NCBI RefSeq assembly: GCF_000826065.2
Contig: NZ_LN623541.1
Location: 400,505-464,504 of the forward strand
DNA: 64,000 nucleotides
Direction of reading: 5' to 3'
Source of the DNA: Tessaracoccus massiliensis
GTDB taxonomy: Bacteria; Actinomycetota; Actinomycetes; Propionibacteriales; Propionibacteriaceae
Positions 18,983 through 28,648 of this stretch are shown here, piece by piece. The translations under genes and the position numbers were made by a program. Under the pieces are notes generated by a model. The model was not told the origin of the DNA and made no database searches. It saw only the letters and a list, made by a program, of their open reading frames with translations. The first letter of the stretch is position 1. Each line of letters begins with the position of its first letter.

Positions 18983-21900
18983 AGCAGCACCCCCTGCTCC
19001 GCCTCCGGCCCCTCGTCGATGGTGGGCCGGCTCGTGTCGAACGGCAACTCCTGCAGCGTCGAGCCACGCCCCGGTTGGTTCGCGACCATCACGACGCCGC
19101 CCACATGGTCTTCGATGGTCTGCAGCATCTTCATGGGCGTGGCCAGGAGCAGCTGGAACCCGAAGGTGCGGAACACCTCCAAGCCCGCCTGCGTGAACGT
19201 GTGGTCCGCCTTGTCGAAGGCCTCGTCGATGACCACCAGCGCGTAGGTGGGCCGCAGCTCGCCGGGTGGGGCCAGCTGGAAGCGCAGGGCGGCGGCCAGG
19301 CAGAACGTCACGAGCTTCTGCCGCTCTCCACCGGAACGCCCGCCGGAGCCGGTGAAGACGTCCACCTGCACGCCGTCGGGGTCCTGCACCTTGGCGCGGA
19401 ACGCGACGTGCTGGCGCGTGTCCAGGCACCGCTGCCGCCACGTCTTGTCCGCCGGGTCATCGGAGCTGAGCCGCGCGAGGAGCGCCTGCATCTGCCTGAA
19501 ACGCACCTCCGCGGCGGCCCGCTCCGCCGCGTTGGCCATGGACACGGCGTCCGTCACCGAGCCGGAGGTGATGTCGTTGAGCGTGGCCAGGAAGGCTGTC
19601 ACGTCGGGCAGCGAGCGGTTCGTGACCTCGATCTGCAGGTACTCGTCGGGCGCGAACTCCGTCATCAGCAGGGACTTGTTGACCTCGTCCACCCGGCTAC
19701 GGATCTCCCGGTACGCACCACGGATCTGCATGTGCAGCTGGCTGATGTTGTTGCGGGCCTGGTTCTGCAGGAGCGTGAAGAACCGCTCCTCGAACGCCGG
19801 CAACCCATCTGATTCGAGGGAGTCGAGCCGAGCGAGGAACTCGGCCAGGTAGTCGATGCTGTCGCCCCAATCCGCCGACGGGCCGGGCCAGTCGCGGCGA
19901 TAGGCCGCCATGGTGCGCACCGCCGCGTGCACGGCCCGGTTGGTCTGCGCCATGATCTCGTCGGACCGCTTCCGGAACAGTTCCTTCAGGTGCACCTCGA
20001 GACGGTGCTCCGGCACGTCCATGCCTTGGATGCGGGCGGCGAGCGCATCTGCGGCGTCGCCGGGCACCGGCGTCGAGGCCTCGATAGCGGCCGTCAGGCG
20101 CGCGACCTGCTCCTCGTGCCCCAGCAGCCGGTCCGCGGCCTTGCCGTGTTCGACGGCGAGGTCGTCGCGCCTGCCAACGGCCCCCGTCGCGGCACGCTTG
20201 GCCTCCTCGAGTTCGGCCTCGAGGCGCCGCAGGTCGTGGTGTTCGCTGCGCAGCTCGTCGAGTTGGCGCTCGACATCCGCGAGCTGGGCCAGGAGCGGCT
20301 GCGGGTCCACCGTGGACCAGGCGAAGCCCTCGAACTGCTCGGCGGCGCGCCCTCGGGCGACGAGGCGTTCCTGCTCGGCGTCCAGAGTGCGCAGCAGCTG
20401 CTCATGCCTGTCTCGTTGGGCGGCCACGCCGTCGAGGCGCAGCTGGAGTTCCGCCTCCTTGGCCTCCGTGGTGAAGCCGAGCACCCACCGCGAGCGGTCA
20501 TCCACCCGGCGCCTGTCGTCCTTCTCGTGCAGCGCGGCCGAATGCTTGACCTGGCCGCGCCGGGTCACGGCCTTGCCGTGCTGCGCGAAGCCCTCGGTGG
20601 AGGCGACGCAGGCGTAGTCGAAGCGGGCGGTGAGCCTGTCGATGAGCCAACCCCGATGCGGGCCGTCGGCCAACTCGAGCTTGGCCAGCAGCGAATCGCC
20701 CTGCTCCGGCAGCGCGCTGTCGTCTGCCACCTTGGCCACGCGCTCATAGACCAGCCGCGTGCCGAGGAAGTCCTCGTCGATGAACTCGGCGGCCGCCCGG
20801 TAGTGCCGTTCAGGGACGACGAGCGTGCGCGCGAAAGAGCCGAGCACCCGCTCGATGGCCCCGGTCCACTCCGAGTGCTCCGGCCGTACCTGCACGAGTT
20901 CACCGACGAACGGCAGGCGTTCCGGGGCAATTCCCAGCTGCTCGGCCAACCGGCCTCGCACCGTCAGAAGTTTGGCGTCCAGGTTGGAGCGGTGGTGCCG
21001 CAGCGCCTGCAGGTCGCGCTCCAAGTTGGCGGCCTGATCCCGGCTGCGGGCATTGTCCGCCATCGCCTCGTAGCGGGCCGCGGCGTTGCGCTCCCGGGCC
21101 TCATGATCTTCCATCGCCAACCCTCTCAGCGCGGCCAGGAATCCCGCCACGGCGGCCTGCTCCGCGGGGAATTCCACACCCAGGTGCTCAGCCGCGCCAC
21201 GGAGCCGCGCGACGCCTGCGTCGTGCTCCGCCCGGTCGCGGTGCAGCATGTCTCGCATCTGTTCCAGGGTGGCCAGCTGTGCCCCGCCCGAGCCGTCAAC
21301 CGCGCGCTGCGCCTGCTGGCGGCGGGCCTCGGCAGCCGCCACGCCCTGCTCCGCCGTGCGCCGCTCGTCCGCCAACCGCTCGACGATGGGGCGCAGCCCC
21401 TCCGTTTCCGCGCGGGCGGCCGCGAGTTGCCGGTCGAGAAGCCAGGTGTCGAGATGGCGCTCTTCCAACTCCAGCCGGTCCCGGTCCTGGCCCAACTCGC
21501 CCAGCCTGCTGGCGTGTGCCCGCAACGGGGTGAGCGCCTCCACCTGGCGGCGGGCATCCACCACCGTGGCGTGCGCCTGGCTGAGCTCGCCGAACTGCTC
21601 GACCGTCTCGTCGGCCAACCGGAACGTCTCCGGCGGGTCCAGCATGAACTCGCGAAACAGCGTGTCGAGGTTGGTGAGGTTCTTGGCCGATTGCGTCTTG
21701 TGCAGCAACACCTGCGCCTGCTCGCTGCCCATGCCGAGGTGCCGCCGGAAGCGCGCGGCGAAACCGGTGTAGGCGTCCGAGCTGTAGACGTCCCAGGCGG
21801 GGAATGCCGCCTTGACACGGCGGTTCTCCATACCCGTCTCGACGTACGGCTTGAGGGCCATGACGTCGACCGGTTCCGGCGCGAAGACGTACATCGACTT

Positions 21901-22314
21901 CAGGTCTGCCGCATCCGTCGAGCCGGAACGGATGTGGAAGAGGCGCAGCAACGTGGCCTCGCTGCCGCGCTCGTCGATGTAGGTCAGCGCGATCCCGCTC
22001 CACGTGGCGCCGCGGCGCAGGTAGGCGGTGCCCACCTCCCCCGTCGCCTCGTCGGTCTCGCGCTTGTGGGCTCCCCGCACGTAGGTGAGGGTGCTGCGGT
22101 CCCGGTCCCCCGTGTCCGTGCCCTGGGCAGCCGCGTTGAACCGCAGCTTCGCGGGGCGCACCAGGATGGCCGCCATCGCGTCGAGCAGGGACGATTTGCC
22201 GGCTCCCGAGGGGCCGGTCATGAGGAGGCCCTTCCACGGCACCGTGAAGCTCCACGCGCCGTCGAAGGTGCCCCAGTTGACCACCTGCACCCGGCTCAGC
22301 CTGTGTTGCGTCAT
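18979..22314 (-). CDS. jetC: Wadjet SMC-like ATPase JetC
   Basis: A 1111-residue MukB/SbcC-like SMC protein. Walker A GPSGAGKSS is at residues 34-42, followed by long Arg/Glu/Ala-rich coiled-coil arms with a hinge-like middle (FVGELVQVRPEHSEWTGAIERVLG is typical of this family's core). The C-terminal ATPase half carries the signature SGGERQKLVTF (about 991) and Walker B ALVVIDEAFDKAD (about 1030). It drives DNA loop extrusion with JetA and JetB to recognise small circular DNA. ATG 22314 overlaps the jetB stop by 4 nt. Confidence 0.94.
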   Translation of the reverse strand: MTQHRLSRVQVVNWGTFDGAWSFTVPWKGLLMTGPSGAGKSSLLDAMAAILVRPAKLRFNAAAQGTDTGDRDRSTLTYVRGAHKRETDEATGEVGTAYLRRGATWSGIALTYIDERGSEATLLRLFHIRSGSTDAADLKSMYVFAPEPVDVMALKPYVETGMENRRVKAAFPAWDVYSSDAYTGFAARFRRHLGMGSEQAQVLLHKTQSAKNLTNLDTLFREFMLDPPETFRLADETVEQFGELSQAHATVVDARRQVEALTPLRAHASRLGELGQDRDRLELEERHLDTWLLDRQLAAARAETEGLRPIVERLADERRTAEQGVAAAEARRQQAQRAVDGSGGAQLATLEQMRDMLHRDRAEHDAGVARLRGAAEHLGVEFPAEQAAVAGFLAALRGLAMEDHEARERNAAARYEAMADNARSRDQAANLERDLQALRHHRSNLDAKLLTVRGRLAEQLGIAPERLPFVGELVQVRPEHSEWTGAIERVLGSFARTLVVPERHYRAAAEFIDEDFLGTRLVYERVAKVADDSALPEQGDSLLAKLELADGPHRGWLIDRLTARFDYACVASTEGFAQHGKAVTRRGQVKHSAALHEKDDRRRVDDRSRWVLGFTTEAKEAELQLRLDGVAAQRDRHEQLLRTLDAEQERLVARGRAAEQFEGFAWSTVDPQPLLAQLADVERQLDELRSEHHDLRRLEAELEEAKRAATGAVGRRDDLAVEHGKAADRLLGHEEQVARLTAAIEASTPVPGDAADALAARIQGMDVPEHRLEVHLKELFRKRSDEIMAQTNRAVHAAVRTMAAYRRDWPGPSADWGDSIDYLAEFLARLDSLESDGLPAFEERFFTLLQNQARNNISQLHMQIRGAYREIRSRVDEVNKSLLMTEFAPDEYLQIEVTNRSLPDVTAFLATLNDITSGSVTDAVSMANAAERAAAEVRFRQMQALLARLSSDDPADKTWRQRCLDTRQHVAFRAKVQDPDGVQVDVFTGSGGRSGGERQKLVTFCLAAALRFQLAPPGELRPTYALVVIDEAFDKADHTFTQAGLEVFRTFGFQLLLATPMKMLQTIEDHVGGVVMVANQPGRGSTLQELPFDTSRPTIDEGPEAEQGVLL

Positions 22315-22943
22315 GGGGCCGCCAGCCGCTCGAGGTCTGCGGTGACGGCGGCCACCTCGTCGGCCCCGAAGACAAGGGCCAGCACGGGCGAGATCTCCCA
22401 ACGGTCGTCGCTGCCTGTGACGTTGAGCAACACGGAGTTGGCTTTCATCTTGTTGATCGACGCGGTGATCCGGTCGTCGAAGCCCTTGCGATTGGTGGTG
22501 TCCAGGGATTGGAAGCCGCGCAACTGGTCCTCAATGTCATCGCGGCCCACGAATGTTCGGGTGGCCTGCCCCTGCCCCGCCAGCAGCGTGCGGCGCAGGA
22601 ACAGCACGAGCACGGTGTCGAGCACCGTCAGCGGGTGGGCGCGCACCACCTTGGGCGCATCCTCCACGTCGAGGTTGCGCACGAAGGCCACGCCGGCGTC
22701 GAGGTCCACCACGAGTTCGAGGTAGAGATCCGCGAGCCGGGAGCGCACCAGCGGCTCGTTGCGCACCAGCGCGTGCCAGAGGTTGGAGTGTTCCTCGGCG
22801 CGGAGGTAGGGCCCGCGCAGCAGCCGGAGCAGGACCCGCCTGGTTCCCGGATCCAGCTCACCGGTGTCCGTGACGGGCTCTGTGAGGTCGTCGTCGAACT
22901 CGTCGACCTCATCGGCCCTCCTAGGCGCGGGCTGCAACGACAT
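22311..22943 (-). CDS. jetB: Wadjet MukE-like subunit JetB (DUF4194)
   Basis: A 210-residue DUF4194 protein, the winged-helix MukE-like partner in the JetABC complex. After an acidic N-terminus (DEVDEFDDDL), the family patterns are LLRGPYLRAEEHSNLWHALVRNE, VVRAHPLTVLDTVLVLFLRR and FVGRDDIEDQL. I chose the ATG at 22943, 23 nt inside the jetA 3' end, because it gives the usual short acidic leader; a longer in-frame start at 22991 is possible. Confidence 0.9.
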   Translation of the reverse strand: MSLQPAPRRADEVDEFDDDLTEPVTDTGELDPGTRRVLLRLLRGPYLRAEEHSNLWHALVRNEPLVRSRLADLYLELVVDLDAGVAFVRNLDVEDAPKVVRAHPLTVLDTVLVLFLRRTLLAGQGQATRTFVGRDDIEDQLRGFQSLDTTNRKGFDDRITASINKMKANSVLLNVTGSDDRWEISPVLALVFGADEVAAVTADLERLAAP

Positions 22944-24399
22944 GGGCACTCCACTCGGCGGGAACGGTGAGGAAAACATAGCGCGGAGCACTGACAGACC
23001 TGTCCGCTCCGGTGGCGGAGGTCCAGTGCCACACCTCCTGTCCGCTGGCCGGCACCCCGTGTCGGGTGGCCAACAGGAGGAGCCCGACCACCGAGGCCAG
23101 GCCCTGCGTAGCGGGGAACCGGCCCAGCACGTCGCCGACGGTGGCGCCCGGCTGCTCCGCCACCGTCTCGGCTACGTTGGTCTGCAGCTCCGCGAAGTCG
23201 ATCTCAGTCAGGCGGACCAGCTCCCGCAGGACGGCGAGGTCCAGCTCCCCGGTGAGGTGCTCGGTGACGTCCGATTCCGGGCGCATCTCCGCGGGGTTGT
23301 GCAGCCGCCATGCGCCGATGGAGGAGATCTGGATGGAGGTGAGGTCCAGGTCGCGGCCGATTTCCGCGGTGGGATGCGCCTTCCGCAGCGCCGCCAACGC
23401 GGCCTGGTCCGCGCGGCTCAGGGCCTCGGCCAGGCGTTTGTGCTCGCGGTACTCCTGAGTCTCGACGAACCGGCGGAGGCTGCGCGAGAAATCCGTGAGC
23501 CGCTGGCGCACCTGCGCGCTCTCGCGCTGCAGCACGATGAGGAACTGGCGCAGAAACACCGCATCGGTGGCCGGCAGCTCGGTGGTGAAGCCCCGCTCCA
23601 GCACCGCGTCGACCGCGGTGTTGAAGCGATCCGCCAGGACGGGGTCGAGTAGCAGTTCGTGGAAGGCACCGAACGTGCGGCCCGCCTCCGAGTTCTCGAT
23701 CACGTCCACGCCGTCGAAGATCTGGCCGAGTACGCCCGAGCGGGCGCCGTCGTGGCTGACGATCTGCTCGCGGAGTTCGCGGTTGAGGGCCTCGAGGTCG
23801 TCTGCAACCTGGGCGAAGTCGCCCGGCACCTCGCTGGCCAGCCGCAGGATCTCGAGCAGGCGTTCACGTGCGGCAGCATCGGACATCGGCTCGTACTGTC
23901 CCGCCTCGGCGCGGCGGATCTGTTCGTCAAGCTCGGCGCGTTGGGCCCGGAGCAGTTCGAGGTGCCGCTCGGGGTTGGGATCGGAGTCGCGGGCCAGATC
24001 GCCGAGGAGCCCGGCGACGTTGCTCAACCGCGAGGACGTCACCGTCGATTGGGGCTGTTCGATGCCGAGAACGAAGCGCACCGCGTCTGCCGCGGAGCGA
24101 GACAGTTCCACGGTCTCCTCGCGAGCCGCTGTGGGACGCCGGACCAGGTAGCCGTCGCGCACCCAATCAGCGATGTACTCCTGCGCCGTACGGGGTGCGT
24201 TGATCCCTGTTCCGCGCAACTCGTCGAGGTCGTCGGCCACCATCAGCACGAACTCGGCGTACGGGATGGTGCGACGCTCCTCGAAACGGGTGCCGAGGAC
24301 GGCCACGAGCACGGGCATCAGGTCTGCCCGTAGCAGCCGGAGGCCAGCGGACTCGATCGCGCGCCTCGCGACGGCGCCGCCGCCCACCGCACTCACCAT
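22921..24399 (-). CDS. jetA: Wadjet kleisin-like subunit JetA (DUF3375)
   Basis: A 492-residue DUF3375 protein, the MukF/kleisin-like bridge of the Wadjet complex. The N-terminal winged-helix region reads GLRLLRADLMPVLVAVLG. The middle is helical and charged (HLELLRAQRAELDEQIRRAE). The C-terminal region ends with FLTVPAEWSAHVV. GGAGG lies just before the start. It is the first gene of the jetABCD unit; all four reading frames overlap or abut, so the system looks intact. Confidence 0.92.
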   Translation of the reverse strand: MVSAVGGGAVARRAIESAGLRLLRADLMPVLVAVLGTRFEERRTIPYAEFVLMVADDLDELRGTGINAPRTAQEYIADWVRDGYLVRRPTAAREETVELSRSAADAVRFVLGIEQPQSTVTSSRLSNVAGLLGDLARDSDPNPERHLELLRAQRAELDEQIRRAEAGQYEPMSDAAARERLLEILRLASEVPGDFAQVADDLEALNRELREQIVSHDGARSGVLGQIFDGVDVIENSEAGRTFGAFHELLLDPVLADRFNTAVDAVLERGFTTELPATDAVFLRQFLIVLQRESAQVRQRLTDFSRSLRRFVETQEYREHKRLAEALSRADQAALAALRKAHPTAEIGRDLDLTSIQISSIGAWRLHNPAEMRPESDVTEHLTGELDLAVLRELVRLTEIDFAELQTNVAETVAEQPGATVGDVLGRFPATQGLASVVGLLLLATRHGVPASGQEVWHWTSATGADRSVSAPRYVFLTVPAEWSAHVVAARA

Positions 24400-24437
24400 G
24401 ACACCTCCGTTCGGCGCCCAGCGTAATCGCCCCTACC

Positions 24438-25691
24438 TCACAGCATCCACAACGCACTCACCGGCAAAGCGTAGAGATTGTCCTGCAGCCGTCGCCCCAG
24501 CGTGTCCATCGTCAGGACGACCCCTGCTACCAATTGGTCCCCGAGCTTCTCCCTCAACCACGCCAGGTGCCGGTAGTCGTGACGCGACACCGACTGCGCA
24601 GCCTTCACTTCGATCGCGACGACACGGCCATCGTCCAACTCAAGGATCACGTCGATCTCCCGCCCATCAGGGGATCGGTAGTGTGCCAGATCGAACCGCA
24701 CGCTGGCCCATCCTCGTTGCCTGAGGAGCTCCGCGGCGACGAATCCCTCAAGGAACCCTCCAAGCGCTGAGCCCGTCGTCATGTCGAGCAGGTTCGCCGG
24801 AGACGTACGGGCGAGCATGAGGGCGAGAGCACTGTCGGTGACGAGGTACTTGCTGCGGCCCACTTCGCGTTTCAGGAGGTTGGGCGTCCACGGAGGTACC
24901 CGTTCGATGAGGAACAGGGCCCTGAGCAGGTCCAGGTAGTTGCTGGTCGTCGTGGCATTGAGGTTGATGGCACTTCCCACCCTCGAGACGACGGTCTCGC
25001 TCCCCTGCGTGGCGGCCAGTGCGGCCAACAGTGAGCGCAACCGCAACGGATCGGACAAGCGTGTCAGGTCGAGGATGTCACGGCTCAGTAGGCGCTCGAG
25101 GTAGGACGAGAGCCACGTGATGCGGTGCCGAAACGGCAGCGACACTGCCTCGGGCATCGAACCCCGCGAGATGAGGTCCACGTAGTCGCTCCGGCCGAGG
25201 GAGGAAGTGAAGCGCTCCAATCGCCCGCCGTCGAGGAGGCCTGCAACGAAGTCGTCGCGCCTCCCGAGCAGCTCCCCTTGGCTGAAGCCGAAGAGCTGGG
25301 TGCCGACCACCCGGCCCGCGAGGCTGTCGGCCGATTGTTGGGTGGCCATGATGTTGGCACTTCCCGTGATGAGGAAACGCGAGGGCGAGCGGTCGGCGTC
25401 GATTGCGGCCTTGAGGGCCAGCGTCAGCGCCGGAACCCTCTGGAACTCGTCGATCGCCAGGAGGTCTCCCGGCCGTTGGCCGAGGAAACCGCGAGGATCG
25501 TGCTCCGCCAGACCCCGGACCTCCGGATCGTCCAAGGTGAACACCGAGACGGGCTTGGGGACGAGGCGCCCCAGCAACCTGATGAGAGTGGACTTGCCCA
25601 CCTGCCTGGCACCGCCCAATTCGACCGCCGGGAAGTGAGTGAGAAGCCCAGCCACCTCCTCGACCAGATGGCGGTCCAACAGTGTGTCCAT
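24438..25691 (-). CDS. AAA ATPase with DUF4143 (AAA_14/DUF4143 family)
   Basis: A 417-residue STAND-like ATPase. Walker A GGARQVGKST is at residues 26-35, Walker B LLAIDEFQRV at about 77-86, and a sensor-type LITGSANI follows. The C-terminal DUF4143 part includes a restriction-endonuclease-like core, visible as DGREIDVILELDDGRVVAIEVKA (D...E-x-K). The stop is 38 bp before jetA on the same strand, so read-through into the Wadjet genes is possible. These proteins are widespread in mobile and defence neighbourhoods; their function is unsettled. Upstream lie four iterons. Confidence 0.88.
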   Translation of the reverse strand: MDTLLDRHLVEEVAGLLTHFPAVELGGARQVGKSTLIRLLGRLVPKPVSVFTLDDPEVRGLAEHDPRGFLGQRPGDLLAIDEFQRVPALTLALKAAIDADRSPSRFLITGSANIMATQQSADSLAGRVVGTQLFGFSQGELLGRRDDFVAGLLDGGRLERFTSSLGRSDYVDLISRGSMPEAVSLPFRHRITWLSSYLERLLSRDILDLTRLSDPLRLRSLLAALAATQGSETVVSRVGSAINLNATTTSNYLDLLRALFLIERVPPWTPNLLKREVGRSKYLVTDSALALMLARTSPANLLDMTTGSALGGFLEGFVAAELLRQRGWASVRFDLAHYRSPDGREIDVILELDDGRVVAIEVKAAQSVSRHDYRHLAWLREKLGDQLVAGVVLTMDTLGRRLQDNLYALPVSALWML

Positions 25692-25716
25692 ACTCCGAAT
25701 GCTACGGTACGTTTGA

Positions 25717-25795
25717 AAACGGTGGCAGTTGTAGACTTAAAACGGTGGCGGCTTCCGCTTGCAAACGGTGGCTCGCCATAGCGGGAAACAGTGGC
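25717..25795. repeat. Four 10-bp iterons with exact 23-bp period
   Basis: AAACGGTGGC occurs at 25717, 25740 and 25763, with a one-mismatch fourth copy (AAACAGTGGC) at 25786; each start is exactly 23 bp from the last, and the 13-bp intervals are unrelated. The array lies 26 bp upstream of the DUF4143 ATPase start. It could be an operator or replication-type iteron set, or the solo end of an IS21-like element, whose termini carry such spaced repeats. Confidence 0.75.
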
Positions 25796-25804
25796 GGCAC
25801 GACG

Positions 25805-25832
25805 AAGGGCGGCCCCTTGCGGGACCGCCCTT
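25805..25832 (-). terminator. Hairpin downstream of groEL
   Basis: Inverted repeat AAGGGCGG...CCGCCCTT with an extended imperfect stem. It lies about 90 bp after the groEL stop and is placed to terminate groEL; no U-tract is visible on that strand. Confidence 0.6.
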
Positions 25833-25861
25833 CTCTATTCAGGCGTTGAGAATCCTTCAAC

Positions 25862-25913
25862 GGTTTCGACGCGTCCGCGCTCCTCCTTCGTCGGAGGCGG
25901 CCGGCTCAACCAG
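25862..25913 (+). repeat. Dispersed repeat, family B, copy 2
   Basis: GGTTTCGACGCG...GGCTCAACCAGC with an internal imperfect inverted repeat, directly next to the groEL stop codon. It has the same boundary words as the copies at 11370, 30979 and 59361. Confidence 0.6.
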
Positions 25914-25918
25914 CGGGA

Positions 25919-27577
<1,659 letters not shown>

Positions 27578-27661
27578 CTAGCCCCGGTGTGTGTTCAAAT
27601 GTCTCAGTGTGAATCGCCAGTGCCCGCGACGGACGGCCGGTATGGCCTCACCTGCAATTCG

Positions 27662-27688
27662 GTAGCACTCAAACCTTGAGAGTGCTAA
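27662..27688. promoter_or_regulatory. CIRCE operator 1 (HrcA site)
   Basis: GTAGCACTC, 9-bp spacer, GAGTGCTAA: 17 of 18 arm positions match the consensus TTAGCACTC-N9-GAGTGCTAA. It is the groEL-proximal site in the 188-bp divergent region. Confidence 0.93.
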
Positions 27689-27696
27689 CCCCATTA

Positions 27697-27723
27697 TTAG
27701 CACTCTCCCCAAACGAGTGCAAA
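27697..27723. promoter_or_regulatory. CIRCE operator 2 (HrcA site)
   Basis: TTAGCACTC, 9-bp spacer, GAGTGCAAA: again 17 of 18 arm positions match. It ends 9 bp before the start codon of the divergent gene at 27733, so HrcA bound here would block that gene as well as groEL. Confidence 0.92.
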
Positions 27724-27732
27724 GATTTCACC

Positions 27733-28182
27733 ATGGACAAGGCCCGCACCCTCCGCAACGTCGCCAACGCGGTGAACCTCTCCACTCCCCTTGGCCTGGC
27801 CTTGGGGATCGCCGGCCGCGGGCAGCCCCGCCGCGTCGGCCACCTCGTCGCCTTCGAGAACGTGTCGCTGCCGTTGATCAACGCGAGCGCCATGACGGTG
27901 GGCGACGTGGTGCTCATCCCCGGTCGAACCGTCGAGGAGGTCGAGAAGCGGGTGCCTGACCTGATGACGCACGAGGAGGAACACGCCTGGCAGTACGCCT
28001 ACTGCCTGGGCCTGCCCTTCCTGCCGTTATACGGGCTGGCTGCCGCATGGTCGATGCTGCGTTCGGGCGACAGGGCGACGGCCAACCACTTCGAAGTGCA
28101 GGCGGGTCTGATGGAGGGCGGCTACCGCCCGGGCGGGAAGAGGCCGGTGCGAGAGGGGATCAAGGCCCTTCTGAAGCGATGA
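27733..28182 (+). CDS. Small HExxH protein divergent from groEL (putative metalloprotease-like)
   Basis: A 149-residue protein of an uncharacterised actinobacterial family. It contains MTHEEEHAWQYAYCLG, i.e. an HExxH zinc motif at residues 80-84 (H-E-E-E-H), followed by a hydrophobic stretch (LPFLPLYGLAAAWSML) and ANHFEVQAGL, where Glu121 could be the third ligand. A short M48/DUF4157-like peptidase fold is possible but not shown. I chose ATG 27733 because the upstream in-frame start would run through both CIRCE sites. The second CIRCE sits just ahead of the ATG, pointing to heat-shock control with groEL. Confidence 0.8.
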   Translation: MDKARTLRNVANAVNLSTPLGLALGIAGRGQPRRVGHLVAFENVSLPLINASAMTVGDVVLIPGRTVEEVEKRVPDLMTHEEEHAWQYAYCLGLPFLPLYGLAAAWSMLRSGDRATANHFEVQAGLMEGGYRPGGKRPVREGIKALLKR

Positions 28183-28254
28183 CCTAAACCCGCTTTGACG
28201 CTTGAGCGCCCTTCGACCAGTCGCGGAGCGACTGGCTCAGGGAACGTTCAACGA

Positions 28255-28530
28255 TCAGGCGTGCAGGCGGCGCGCGGAGCGCGCAGCGTGGCGCTGGCTG
28301 CGCATCCGGCGCAGGCGCTTGACCAGCAGCGGGCGGTACTCGAGCGCGGCCTGCGTGTCGATCAGCGCGTTGAGCTGCTGGTAGTAACGCACCGAGCTGA
28401 GCGAGAAGTGCTCCATGATGGCCTGCTCCTTCGGCACGGCCGCGGTGAACCAGCTGTCCTCGAAATCGAGGATGGCGGCTTCCCGCTCGGTCAGTTCGAC
28501 CGGCGCCTGTACGTGAAGGGCTTCAGACAT
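28255..28530 (-). CDS. DUF3263-family small helix-turn-helix-like protein
   Basis: A 91-residue protein of the actinobacterial DUF3263 family. The recognisable core is AAILDFEDSWF...KEQAIMEHFSLSSVRYYQQLNALID, resembling a sigma-factor-like HTH, followed by a very basic tail (LLVKRLRRMRSQRHAARSARRL). A DNA-binding role is inferred. It is divergent from manA, with 118 bp between. The 72-bp gap to 28182 contains a CCTTCGACCAG...CTGGCTCAGGG partial hairpin. Confidence 0.85.
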   Translation of the reverse strand: MSEALHVQAPVELTEREAAILDFEDSWFTAAVPKEQAIMEHFSLSSVRYYQQLNALIDTQAALEYRPLLVKRLRRMRSQRHAARSARRLHA

Positions 28531-28648
28531 GCCGCCAGTTTAGACGCTAACGACATCCGTGTCATTCACGGGGGTGCAACGGATTCCCGTGCAGGGGTAG
28601 AGTCTGCGATGCTTAAGAAACACCACCGACCCGAGGAACCGATCGCTC

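Noticed and set aside
19927..22725. A 932-codon plus-strand frame opposite jetC/jetB
   Set aside because: Codon-bias shadow; jetC carries intact ATPase motifs on the minus strand.
25717..25795. Short CRISPR array
   Set aside because: The repeated unit is only 10 bp and the intervals 13 bp, with no cas genes nearby; real arrays have repeats of over 20 bp. It is better read as iterons or an IS end.
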